Positions 23,224 through 34,515 of a stretch of 64,000 bases of DNA are shown one piece after another. A model generated the notes under the pieces. The model ran no database searches and had not been told where the DNA came from. It saw nothing but the letters and a program-made list of their open reading frames with translations. The position numbers and the translations under genes are program-made. Where the stretch lies: positions 930,001 to 994,000 of the forward strand of contig JAOVFP010000011.1 in assembly GCA_025738555.1 (NCBI GenBank), written 5' to 3'. Each line of letters begins with the position of its first letter. Within the stretch, counting starts at the first letter, position 1. The stretch comes from Cyathus striatus (lineage: Eukaryota; Basidiomycota; Agaricomycetes; Agaricales; Nidulariaceae).

Positions 23224-25039
23224 TGGCAGACGATAGCCAACTTCAAATAGTAGTAGATCTTCTTAACTTATCTAAGAAGTTAGATCTTGCATACAGTATG
23301 TGGTTAAGCTGTGCTGTAGAGCATACTATTTACATACATTTTAATATGATTTTGCAGTTGCTGCCGCATCGTCCCTTGTTTATGATATTGCTCGCTCTTT
23401 CACTGATGAGGTGCGACTGATGAAGCCACTCGTTATCGTTGTTTTTCAATTTATTTACAAACAGGTGAAATACATATGGTGGTATGAGTTACTTATACGT
23501 TATGACGGTCTCATCCTTATATAAATTGACAACTTGATATGGTCAGGGGAATGGATTGGTCTCTTCCCAAATTACTGTATATCTTATCAAGATACTACTG
23601 CCCCGCCTACCTTATGTAGGTTTAACATCCGAGTTCAATTGCATTTTCGGCTAATGACATGAATAGCACTGAAACGATTTGTATGGATTCATCAACGTTA
23701 CGGTGGTACCTGTTGTAATAAGTCTTGTAGTACCTTTATATGGTCCCAACGAATATGCATCTTTGAAGGTATGTCTTTAGTGCTCTTCATACTGCAGTAT
23801 CGGGCTGACCATGATCTTGTTAGACGTAACAAAACTTAGAATCCAAGTCGTTATTTCTCACTGACATACCTTCATAGTTGCCGTGCAACTGCATTTATTC
23901 ATGGATGGTAAGGTACGACTAGACTTACCAATTGTATCATTTTCCGACTGTTTTTACAGTGCTGGTATACTCGTTATCGTTACTGCGGTCGACATGATAT
24001 TGACACTTCGAGTATGCGCAATTTACGGGAATAACAAGAGAAGTAATAAGCACCTGATCATTGATAAAGCTGGAGGTTCAATGATAACTGTCATTTACTA
24101 GTAATTTTAATTCTCGCAATAGCATTTATTGGTGAGTATCCTAATCAATGTTTTATTGTAAGCACAAGTTAATCTTGATATTTATCAAGCTGAATTCGGA
24201 GTTTGTATAATCTGTTGAACTGTTACCAGCAGAGTCAGACTTACAACCAACCACTAGACTACAGTGACCATATCGTTGTATATTTCTCTGGATGATGTTA
24301 AAGCAAGTTTTGCTATTCCACACCTTTTGTGTTCATTCTCAAATATCGGCCGACTGAGCTTCTTCACAAGATTGGAAAATGCTGTATTAGGTGTAGTACT
24401 GGCTTTCCATGGTACGTCGTCTAACATTATAATCTACAGTGCTATCGTAATTATTCAAATATAAAAGCTTTGCTATTTCTGCTCACTGTCGTCAGAATCA
24501 CGATGAGTTATATTTCGGACCACAGAGGATTACGAAATACTCTTCGAAATCTAGCAACCAGAAACCCAGGAACCATTACCCCCCTCTATTCGAGAGTAAT
24601 TCGCGATGGGACATTGTACTTCTGGTCTATTTTTTGTACGAAACTTCACTAGCTATTTTTACATCTTTTTTCACATCCACGCCGGGCAGTCTCCACATTG
24701 GTTCAGACACTGGGTCCACTGAACGATGATCTAGCAGATTATGTAGTACCGTACGTGACGTTTTAACACGTAAATTTTTAATCTCAATTGCTTCTATTTT
24801 TTTAGTTTCTATTTTGCAGTTTTCTCATTCTCAGTAAGCCTAATCTCCTTACTGTATATCAGTTTACTAGTTGCTTATCTTTATTTTTTCAGGGATCCCA
24901 TTTAATCTTGGACCTTAAACGATTGGCCGATGAAGATACAAATGCAGATGCAGATACATTGTCTCAGTCGATCTTTTTTGCTCGATCACGCGGTGACATA
25001 ATGGGAAGTGGAATAGATGAAGAGGAATTGGGGATCTGA
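23224..25039 (+). CDS. DUF6533-type multi-pass membrane protein, possibly degenerate
   Basis: The first exon begins MADDSQLQIVVDLLN. After short introns the reading is AAASSLVYDIARSFTDEVKY, IWWGMDWSLPKLLYILSRYY, later ILVIVTAVDMILTLRVCAIYGNNKR spread over one exon, VLGVVLAFHG, VIRDGTLYFW, and a cytosolic end beginning SHLILDLKRLADEDTN. The D-E-x-x-x-I-W, W-S-x-x-K-x-L-Y and L-R-V-x-A-x-Y-G signatures match DUF6533 membrane proteins of agaricomycetes, whose function is not established. The tail is open to a TGA at 25037. Several internal exons contain stops unless non-obvious introns are assumed, so the gene may be decaying. It lies just before a mobile element at 25199. Confidence 0.6.
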
Positions 25040-25198
25040 AATTTGACGTTGAGCTTGAAACTGGGGTTAGAGTTGAGATCGTAGTTGGGACTAAAATTAA
25101 ACTCGAATCTGCGGACACTGATTGATAATCCATGATCTAGCAAACGGCTGCCAACTGCATGCCGGACATCCCGGCTATTGTACATGATCTGCCATATT

Positions 25199-26687
25199 CC
25201 CGCTACCTTTTAAGGTAGTAGGGTTATGTAGGGCGATGAAAACTCATTTTTTGCAGAGCGAACACCTCCCATCAACCGGAGTTTAAATACACGTGGCTGC
25301 CAAAAATGATGGCAACCAACAATAATTCCCACATAACGAGAATGGTTTCTCGTTGGTTTCTCGCACCGTCGAGCGGCCTGGGCCGTAGCATGTTACACAC
25401 AGCTCGTAATATCTCGAAAATTTGATTTTATATTTTAAATAGTGTGAACTACGTGTATGTAAAGTTAGGATTAAGTTTAATATCTTGGTGGCATAATTAT
25501 AAGCAATTTTTCTATGAAGCTGCATTTTCTGAAGGGAAATGATTCATTGACCAGCAGAGCACTTTGAGAGCTACAGAACTGTTCAAAATTTAAATTTACC
25601 TGAGACATAACTTGTATACCACCTAATATAATATCCAGACGATTTAAAGATTGTTTCATTATTGTACTGAAAACAAGAGTAATATGTTTGATCACACATA
25701 ATTGATATATGTGTTTCATCTCCTACCAGTAAATATCATACTGTGTGTACAGTACTATTCTGAAGCATGAATTCTACATATCCTCAGGAATTTCTGTAGT
25801 GCTACATTAGTCTATATACCAGCTAAATATGCAATTGATCAGGTTTAACAATTAAGAAGACTCACATAAATATCATTATAAGTATCTCAGTATACAATTA
25901 CCTGTATCTTTTGATATTTAAATATTTTATACTACATATATAGTACATCATATGTCCAAGATATCATGTAGAAATACCAACAAGAACAACTTCTGTAAGC
26001 TAATTTGTAGATTGTGTATATCACACCATTAAATAAGTCCATTATGTTATAAAGTTTCATTCCGGTAGTATACATCATGGAAAGTATATATACAAAATTT
26101 CAAGGTGGTCTGCACAGAGTGTAGTGTGCTAAATTCTAATTAATGTGAGAATGCCTCGCATTTTTAGTAGGAAAAATGCATGATTGCCATTACTTTTGGC
26201 AACCACATGTAAACTTGAAATATTGGTTATTCCTGTATCCTAACTGCTTGGAGCTTCTACATATTTACCACATTTGGTGCTTCGTCAACCAATCATTGAC
26301 CAGACATTCAGGACTATCCTTTGATGACAAAATGTCTCCTCACCAGAACATAATAGATGGATCTGCTCTTGTGAACTCTATGTGATCCCATGTATTATCT
26401 TGCTAATTTATATTGATTGTAGTTTGTGGGCCTTGGAAATTGGGCCAAGATGATAGTGAAGTTATTGATAAGTAACACCTGCAGGTACTAAGGATGACTG
26501 GAATTTCTGGGATCATTAAGAATAAATTTATGTGATGTCCCATTCAATAAACTTTCAGTGATACACCTGCTTGTGCACTTTCAACAGGTCTAACTACCTA
26601 TATAAATGATATATTATATGTTTATTGGAGAGAATCAGGTTGTGTTAGGTAGCGGGCCTTGCCGCTTGTCGGCCTTATTGATTTATT
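25199..26687 (+). mobile_element. ATT-site hairpin element, copy 2 (Helitron-like?)
   Basis: The left end is CCCGCTACCTTTTAAGGTAG, directly after ATT, and forms a hairpin (CTACCTT/AAGGTAG). The right end is GGTAGCGGGCC, a GC-rich hairpin, then GGCCTTATTGATTTATT. The left CCCGCTACC is the exact inverse of the right GGTAGCGGG, including the G that the other two copies lack, so both ends belong to one element. The 1.5-kb interior is AT-rich and I recognise no protein. It shares its ends with the elements at 29323 and 49994. Confidence 0.75.
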
Positions 26688-26771
26688 ATATCAATATGAA
26701 AGGTCACATCAAGCGCACTATTAAGTGACTTACCTTTCTCTTGCCATTGTTGGTCTTCTTTAATTCGTGAG

Positions 26772-28437
26772 CTTGCAAATGTGGAGGTTCCGCTGTCCCC
26801 AGAATCGATATTTTACAGCTTGCACACCAACTAACGTCTCACAGGCGCGAACAAAAACTCAATATCCTTCTCAAGCATGTTCTTCGAATCAGACGAGGCC
26901 CTAGAAAGGCTAGAACGAACATGATACTGCCATGCCAGCAAAGCAGATATAAATCTAACATCGCATCAGGGGAGAACATACCAAATTCCTGCTTTACGAC
27001 ATTCTTATTCACTGTTATTTCCATTTATATGTACGTCAGATATCATTCGGTTCCTATCATGAAGTTAACTGTGTTATCGCCCACTCGAAATCGTTACATA
27101 AACCTCCGCAATGTGACACTTTAATATTCTCTTCTTGCTAGGCCCCACTCCGTCGGCGGGAACACTCATTAGCGGTTCCTTTCGTTCGTCTCATGTCGTC
27201 TTTGAAGAAGGTAGGTGTTGCGCTAGGACTTTCTATATTGATGCCCTAGTAAGCGGACGTGTAAAGCATAATTGAGCATAGGATAAAGACACATACTGCA
27301 TGTACTACCCCTCGCAAAACCTGCGTCCCCATTGCCTTGCAACCAACCTACGCTAGCACTTACACCTGCACCGCTGTTGTCTTGATCCTCCCTGTACGAA
27401 TCATATACACATGTAACCCAAAGCCCGTGTTTGCTCCATAAGGTCCAAGAGGGAAGTACCATAGGTGTCAGCGAGACTTCATATGAATGCCATGTCATTT
27501 CGAGCCTAAGGGAGATCAGCTACTGCGATTCCATAGAGGAGTACGGTACGCGTTGAGGATGTGTGATATATGAGGCTTAATAGCATTTTGGACGCAAGAG
27601 AGGGTTGAGAGTAGTGGGCGGGGTGACGAGGAGGATTTCTTCTCGCTGGGTGAGCCAGCCTTACTTTGGCAGAACTGTCTTTGGATGTGAATGTCGACAC
27701 TTGAGATCGCTGAAAAAGTGTTAAGTAGAATGTATTGAATGAAGAAGGGAATGAATATGCCAATATATTCTTCAATCTTCTCAACTTGACGTTTGCTCTT
27801 GATATCCTGCGTGGATGCCACACATACGCAGCAGCCGTTACCATCTTGTCAGCGGGGTCATCGTCGTCGAGATGCAGCCAGGGGATGAGGAGGGGGCTGG
27901 ATGCCGAGGCATCATTATCTTCGTGACGCGGGAAGGAAGGAGGGGGCAGATGAAAAGGCGTCGTTGTGGTTCTAACGCAGGGAAGAGGGAAGAGGGGGCT
28001 GGACGACAGGGCATCGTACGCGAGACGACACTGTGGGACTCGAGCTGGGAGAATTAGCTTACCTTGCTCTACGTGAGACTGTCTTGGTGTCGGTGTGGCA
28101 TCGACGCGCTATGGAGACTTTGGGAGAGGGACGATGACTCAGGTGATTCGAAGTGGCAGGCCCTACGTGGTGACAATGAAGAGGACCTGGTGGAGGTAGC
28201 GGGGAGGGAGAGACGGGATGGCACGGCGAGGCTAGACAGCGCTTGTCTTCGTCACTTGCATGATGAGGGGAGGGGAGGCAGGGAGAGGACGGAGGACGAA
28301 ACAGCGTTTATCGTTCGTCATTGCGGTGTTGTTGCCCCAGTTCTACGGGTAACGGTATCCGGTCCGTACTGCCTAACGCTCTTGACAGCTTGTTGACAGC
28401 GAGCCAACCAACCGGTTCCGTCTCCTCCTAGTCACCG
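26772..28437 (+). repeat. Second duplicated block, copy 1, with a possible minus-strand gene
   Basis: Matching sequence occurs at 55556-57484 in the same orientation. Possible minus-strand exons conserved in both copies encode MASTQDIKSKRQVEKIEE (near 27821) and MTWHSYEVSLTP (near 27498, continuing to VSASVGWLQG). I do not recognise the protein. Copy 1 lacks a purine-rich insertion of about 120 bp that copy 2 carries near its right end. Whether a functional gene exists here is open; similarity continues through supposed introns. Confidence 0.6.
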
Positions 28438-28781
28438 GTCGGTGATGAGTCCCCTGTTAAATCTCGCTAGGATCTTTCAGGGACGAAGATGCTCTTTTGA
28501 TGGGCGTTCATTTGGACTTCGCGAGCTGGTCTGCTTTGTAAACTGTAGCGCTAGAGTACAGTACCCTCGCAGCGAGCCCTTTGAATGATGTGTGCATGTA
28601 TGATAAAGGCTGTATGTTGCAATGGCTCATAGCAAATATATACGGTATGTAATGTAGTACTTGGTGGTCAGAGGATTGCTACAGTGAAGGATAAGGTGCA
28701 ACACGATTCTTCATGCCACTAGTATGACGATGGACTGTTAGATTAAGAATAAGTAGTATTAGTATCAATCAATGTGAACAA
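28438..28781. other. Intergenic, nothing recognised
   Basis: The sequence between the duplicated block and the 3' end of the disrupted conserved ORF shows no gene, repeat or RNA feature. Confidence 0.4.
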
Positions 28782-30213
28782 CTATAATGCATATAATAAC
28801 CCACCTAGCGTCAAATTGTCGAATTTAGGCTGTGATATTGGAGCTGAGCCCTCGCCAACTGGCATAGAATTCTTGGTCTTCTTTAACTTCTTTGGTGATC
28901 GACTTGCAGCGCGAGATTGCGAATGAACCTGCCGTGTGACAGATCTTTGAGAATGCATAAAATCTGTTGAAAGTTGGTCACGCATAAATATTCCCTCTGT
29001 CAAGTGCAGTATAACACTGGACTGGACACGGAAATCATATTGCATGCCGCGCATAATACCCCCAAGCATAGTGAGATTAATACCATCATGATTAATGTCC
29101 CTGTGAGATTGTTCGTTCCCATTTGTTGATGATGGAGAGCTCTGCCAAACAGCTAAAGGAATAAGACTTTTATGAGGGTTTATAGCTGGAATAACGAATT
29201 TTGCGTCCTGTTTGTCCTTAAGCCAGGCTATTGTATTTAAAATTAGTACTATAGACCGAGAAATTCCAAAGCTAAACCCACCTTTTGCTTTGGGACCTCC
29301 TTTCTTTATAATTTTGCAAATTCCCACTACCTTTTAAGGTAGTTGGGTTATACAGTCATCCACCCCTAGTTGTTACATAATCACAACCTGTTACAAACAG
29401 GGCATTAAATCGACCTCCCGCCTCAACCACGCTAGCTACACACTTGATTCTTTTTGCAACTTCATCTCATAGTAGTGTTCTGTATATGTATGTATTAATT
29501 CGAGAGAAATATTATTGTGTTAATGCATGGTACATAAAACAATTTCACAAATTTCAAGATCACAAAGGTGGGTGAAATTTTGTTGAGGCTATGTAGACAT
29601 GCAAAGTTCACATTGTAAGTGCATTATGGTCTTATTTTACTCATAACATGTGTACCTAAGTTAAATATAGCCAGCTTTGCATTTCATGAAGCTGATCCAA
29701 CTAAAATGCCTCAACAATGTACACCCAAAGAGCATGAAAAGAGCATTGCAATGGATCAGACCTTTATAAATGGTGTGCAGGTTGCATTTTTGGCCTTGTG
29801 CCTTACTTTCCATCTCCTCTGCACACCTACAGTTGCAACTATTGATCTACCATGACTGGACATGCCAAATCTGAACAAAAGAAAGAGATTATCTTTCACT
29901 GCGAGAAGGATGATCTCATGTCACATGCTCTGATTGCTTACCAATTGGAGTCAAAGATGCCAAAAGGGTGCCGCATCATAGTCTCTGCAAAATCTGCAGT
30001 GACTTTCAAAACCAGAAAACCAATTAAATTGTGTCCTATGACACTTAGCCATTGAGTGGAATGATATTGGCGGCGGAGATAGTGATGGATCAGAATTAGG
30101 GTATCTCACATGTGGCGTGACCTAAGCCGGGACACTGCCGTGTAACATCTTCCCATAATGTCAAAAATAGGACAGGGTCTGGGAAATTTCACATAACAAA
30201 TGAACGTCTTAAC

Positions 30214-30408
30214 TGTCAAGAATAGAAGGGGAGAGTTGAAGAGCTGACCGTGGAGGAAGACCGGATTGAAAATGCTGACCAACGATAGTGACAGACGAAG
30301 CCGTGTATTGCACAGAAACTACGACACGCGTACATACAGAGAACAATTACGTAACTATATTATGTAACTATGCGGCTGTGCCTCAACACGAACACCCAGA
30401 TTCTAACA
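30214..30408 (-). repeat. 3' LTR of gag-only element B
   Basis: The 195-bp LTR is preceded on its own strand by the purine tract ending GAGTGGGGG. Its outer flank is TTAAC. Confidence 0.9.
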
Positions 30409-30507
30409 CCCCCACTCGGGGAGAGGCACAGAGAAGAGGGGAGTGAAAGAGAAATAAAACAAACACCAATAAAATACTCCCCCACTGAAACTAAAATCCT
30501 TAACCCA

Positions 30508-31548
30508 TCATCCTTTCAATCCCTTTCTAGCCCCCACAGAACCTGATTTGGAAACAGGGTGAGTGTCAATATCCTGGGCATAGAAGGCAAGATGTCCCTC
30601 TTCACAAGTCTCCACATCAGAATCGGAATTGAGGTCAGAGTCGGAAGCAATGAAACAAGCGTGATTGGCAACAGGTGAAGGAGAGCGTTTACGATGACGG
30701 TCACGAGCTTCCTTGATAATCCTGTCCTTGATGTGTTGGGGCATGTTGGCTATGCAACGGGAAGAGCGGTGACCAGGAAGACCACAACGATGGCAAACAT
30801 CATTGTTCCGGGGGTTGAGCCAATCATAGGAGGGATCATCACCCTCAGAATCTGAATCACCTTTCTTAGCCTTGGGGTTCTTGCCCTGACCCCCCCTTTT
30901 GACATAGTTTGCCAACTCGGGAACATCCCCCCCACTGAGGGCCACTTTCGTATCCTCCTGATCCGTTAACATCTTCTTCGTAGATGTGAGAGTCAGCTCT
31001 GTAGATTGTGATGTGAGGAGAGTGCGAATGATGGCGAAGGATGGGTGGAGATTCATGAGAATAGAGTCGACAACATCAAGGGGAGAGGGGGAGTGACCAA
31101 GGGCAGTGAGAGCGTCAGAGGCGGCAATGATATCCTGAATGTACATGGACACAGGTTGCCCAATATCATGGACAGGGTTGTAAAGGCGCTTCTTGAGCTC
31201 AAACCGAGATGCATGTGAGTCCTTCTGATACTCAGACTTGAGGCTGGTGTAAACAGCAAATGCCGTTTGAGCTGGGGATGTTTCTTTAAAGTGGGCATCA
31301 CGAATGGCATTTGATGAAATGGTCTTGTAGAGAGCCATGCGAGCACGGGTGTCGATAGCAATCCATGCAGTGCGATCCTTGGAGTCCTCAACAGAAGGGG
31401 CAGTAGATGTGCCTTTTATGTGCCCCAGCAAATCCTCATCCTCTCCAAATGTCATCTCCAGCTCCCTGTTCCATGCAGGGTAGTTTGTCCCATCAAAATG
31501 GTTCTGGGAATCAAAGGTCCTGAGAAGTTCATAGACTGTTGGGGCCAT
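30508..31548 (-). CDS. Retrotransposon Gag polyprotein, better preserved copy
   Basis: This 346-residue ORF is collinear with 9467-10507 without gaps. The zinc knuckle is intact (CHRCGLPGHRSSRC) and the basic stretch DRHRKRSPSP keeps its arginines, which copy A has partly lost. It includes the same copia Gag core and acidic tail. It probably still encodes a particle-forming protein. Confidence 0.9.
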   Translation of the reverse strand: MAPTVYELLRTFDSQNHFDGTNYPAWNRELEMTFGEDEDLLGHIKGTSTAPSVEDSKDRTAWIAIDTRARMALYKTISSNAIRDAHFKETSPAQTAFAVYTSLKSEYQKDSHASRFELKKRLYNPVHDIGQPVSMYIQDIIAASDALTALGHSPSPLDVVDSILMNLHPSFAIIRTLLTSQSTELTLTSTKKMLTDQEDTKVALSGGDVPELANYVKRGGQGKNPKAKKGDSDSEGDDPSYDWLNPRNNDVCHRCGLPGHRSSRCIANMPQHIKDRIIKEARDRHRKRSPSPVANHACFIASDSDLNSDSDVETCEEGHLAFYAQDIDTHPVSKSGSVGARKGLKG

Positions 31549-31689
31549 GGTGGTGGTTGACAGTGGTGGGAGGCAAAGAAAGAAGGAAGGGTGTGTGGGA
31601 TCAAAAGATCAGAAGAGGAAGGTAAGAGATTGAAAGTTTGTTGGCAGGTTGAGTGGTGTAGAATTTAAGCGCAGGCGGGGCCCATAACC

Positions 31690-31884
31690 TGTCAAGAATA
31701 GAAGGGGAGAGTTGAAGAGCTGACTGTGGAGGAAGACCGGATTGCAAACGCTGACCAACGATAGTGACAGACGAAGCCGTGTATTGCACAGAAACTACGA
31801 CACACGTACATACAGAGAACAATTACGTAACTATATTATGTAACTATGCGGCTGTGCCTCAACATGAACACCCAGATTCTAACA
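31690..31884 (-). repeat. 5' LTR of gag-only element B
   Basis: The 195-bp LTR stands next to the primer-site-like GGGGCCCATAACC on its inner side and the TTAAC duplicate on its outer side. Confidence 0.9.
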
Positions 31885-32209
31885 TTAACTTCTCTTCGTA
31901 AAAATGCTTGTAATACATAAATGACATATCTAAGTACAACATAGAATACTTTTGTTTGCATAAGAATGGCATATCATGATGTGATATGTAATTTTTTAAT
32001 GTATTGTAACAATCAGCGGTGGATGACTGTAGGGTGGTTTCAATTTCCCTATAAGGAAATTTCAGAAATCGGGGTCGGGATCTCACTTTCAGACAATTTG
32101 ATTGGCTGACACCCTAAAACCCTTTGCCCTGTGAGGCTGTGACTAGTGTGACAAGCCCTCATAATGCTTCAATAGTAATGTTATTGGTAGGTGCTTTACC
32201 ACTGAGCGC

Positions 32210-33306
32210 TAGTCTCGCTTTGCCATCCTCTCCCAATTAGGACTTCCTATCGTGAGAGTCTGGGATACTACCACGGAAGAAAAGGGGGGCACGAACTTCG
32301 GTCCACTCGGGCATCTTTTCATGCTTATGTAACTATTGTCAATGCCAGTGGACCAATAACAAGCCGATTTGCATTACTTACTCATCAACAATATATGCTC
32401 ATCAACCCAACATCGACCGTGACATTCTTGTATTCCTTCAGTGCACTGTGCCCAAATACTTATATTATGCCGCCTCCTTTCAATATCAGTACTTGTAGCT
32501 GATGTGGAGTTCACCTAGTAATAATACAAGTACATATTATGTGTCCTGTATTGCACTTGGAACAATAAACATCCCTGTTTTGTTGTATATTCACCTTTGC
32601 CAGGAGACCCATAGCAGCTGTGCTACACCACTTCTAAGTTCTTGTAACCCTTTCCAATGCAGCTTATAATATATTTTATCACTGAGTGTAGAGCATATGG
32701 AAGAAGGTGTAGTGCTGCTTACCTACCAATTGCATACTGAACATACTTAATCCATTTTCAATCTTTTAAAATATTTACTTAAATTCTATTTCATTTATGT
32801 AGCTTGCAGCTTATGTATAAGCTGGATTACCGACTGTTTAATGATACTTTTGTATGTAAAGTTTGCAGAAAGTACAACAAAGTAGTAAGTACTGATGTAT
32901 TGATACACTAATGTAAATGAGAAATAGTGGCCCAAGTATTATTCTGAGTGAAACACCAGGCACATAATGCTTGCATTATTATTAAACTAAACTTTATATC
33001 AGTTACAAGCAAGTTACAAGTACTGATATAGATATAAAGGAGGCGGTACAATAAGTATTTAGACATGGTGCGCGAAAAGGACAATTCAACAATGTCAATG
33101 AGCATATATTGTTGATGAGTAAGTAACGCAAATCGGCTTGTTATTGGTCCACTTGTGTTGACAATAGTTACATAAGCATGAAAAGATGCCCGAGTGGACC
33201 GAAGTTCATGCCCCCCTTTTCTTCCGTGGTAGTATCCCAGACTCTCACGATAGGAAGTCCTAATTAGGACATGGCCTAATTGGGAGAGGATGGCAAAGCG
33301 AGACTA
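32210..33306. mobile_element. Mutator-like MITE with long inverted repeats and 9-bp target duplication
   Basis: Arms of about 190-205 bp (32210-32401 and about 33102-33306) begin TAGTCTCGCTTTGCCATCC and are nearly perfect inverses; the right arm has a 17- or 18-bp internal duplication. The sequence ACTGAGCGC flanks both ends (32201-32209 and 33307-33315). Long inverted repeats with a 9-bp duplicate are the hallmark of the Mutator superfamily. The 0.7-kb interior is AT-rich and non-coding, so the element is non-autonomous. Confidence 0.88.
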
Positions 33307-33339
33307 ACTGAGCGCCTCAATGGTGAGTTTCTACTACTG

Positions 33340-34515
33340 GTTCAAGCCCTTAAAGTCCCCATCAAGTCCCCATACCATGTCCCAACACTAGCCCCCACAC
33401 CTCATCTCAATACTTCCCACTTCGTTTCAAATCCCCAGGTAAAGTCTCAATCATCCTAATCAAGTCCCAAAGTTGATTCTAGCCCCCACACCTCGTTCAA
33501 GTCCTCAGACTCATTCTCAGTCATCCCAACTTTGATTGTAACCCCCAACATCATGCCAATGCCTTCTACTTCAATGCCTTCCACTTCGTTTCAATTTCCC
33601 TGGCTCAGTCTCAGTCATCCCAATACTGATTTTATCCCCCACACCTCATCTTCCTACTTTGATTCAAGTCCCCTGGCTCAATCTCAGTCCTTCCAATGTC
33701 GATTTTAGCCCCCCACACTTTGTCGCATTTGTTTCCAGTTCGTTTCAAGTTCCCTGGTGTAGTCTCAGTCATCCCAACGTCAGTTTTAGCCCCCACACTT
33801 CATCTCAGTGGTTCCCACTTCATTTTAAGTCTCCAGGCAAGGCTCAGTCCTCTCAATGTCGATTTTGTTCCCCCAGACCTCGTCTCAATTCCCCAGGCAA
33901 GGCCTGGTCCTCCCAACATTGATTTTATCCCCCAAACCTTGTCTCAATGCCTCCCACTTCGTTTCAAGTCCCTTGGATCAGTCTTAATCTTCTCAATGTC
34001 AATTATATCCTCCACATCTTGTCTCAATGGGTCCCACTAGGCCCATTCCTCACAACGTCAATTTTGTTCCCCCAGACCTCATCTCAATGCCTCCTGCTTC
34101 GTTTCAAGTCCCCAGGCAAGGCCCAGTCTTCCCAACATCAATTTTATCCCCCAAACCTTGTCTCAATCCCTCCTACATCGTTCCAAGTCCCTTGGATCAG
34201 TCTTAATCTTCCCAATGTCAATTATATCCCCCATATCTCGTCTCAATGATTCCAACATTGTTTAAAGTCCCCTGGCTCAGCCTCAGTCATCCCAACATCA
34301 TTTTTAGCCCCCACACTTCCTCTCAGTGATTCCCACTTCGTTTAAAGTCTCCTGGAAAAGTTTCAGTTGTCCTAATGTCGATCACACCTTGTCTCATTAC
34401 CCACTGCTTCCTTTCAGGTCCCCAGGCAAGGTCTCAGTCATCCCAACATCGATTCTAGCCCCCACACCTTGTCTCAATACTTCCAACTTCATGTCAAGCT
34501 CTCAAAATTTCTCTA
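33340..34515 (+). repeat. Minisatellite, unit about 80 bp
   Basis: Degenerate units recur with spacing of about 77-82 bp. Each has the scheme TTTCAAGTCCCCAGG, CAGTCATCCCAAC, GATTTTAGCCCCCACAC, CTCGTCTCAAT. One strand is strongly C/T-rich. Long plus-strand ORFs through it are products of the repeat and not genes. Confidence 0.8.

Larger units (their letters stand above)
30214..31884 (-). mobile_element. Gag-only LTR retrotransposon (TR-GAG type), copy B
   Basis: This copy lies inverted relative to copy A. It has 195-bp LTRs at 30214-30408 and 31690-31884 and a TTAAC target duplicate on both sides (30209-30213 and 31885-31889). The LTRs differ at about five positions, so it inserted more recently than copy A. 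Coding content is again only gag. Confidence 0.92.

Noticed and set aside
32160..32209. tRNA-like A-box (on the minus strand GCTCAGTGGTAAAGC) at the MITE target site
   Set aside because: No matching B-box lies at the proper distance and no cloverleaf can be drawn. At best it is a decayed tRNA or SINE piece.
33659..34249. Overlapping plus-strand ORFs with recurring FKSPGKAQSSQ-like phrases
   Set aside because: These are products of the 80-bp minisatellite read in several frames, not a repeat protein gene.
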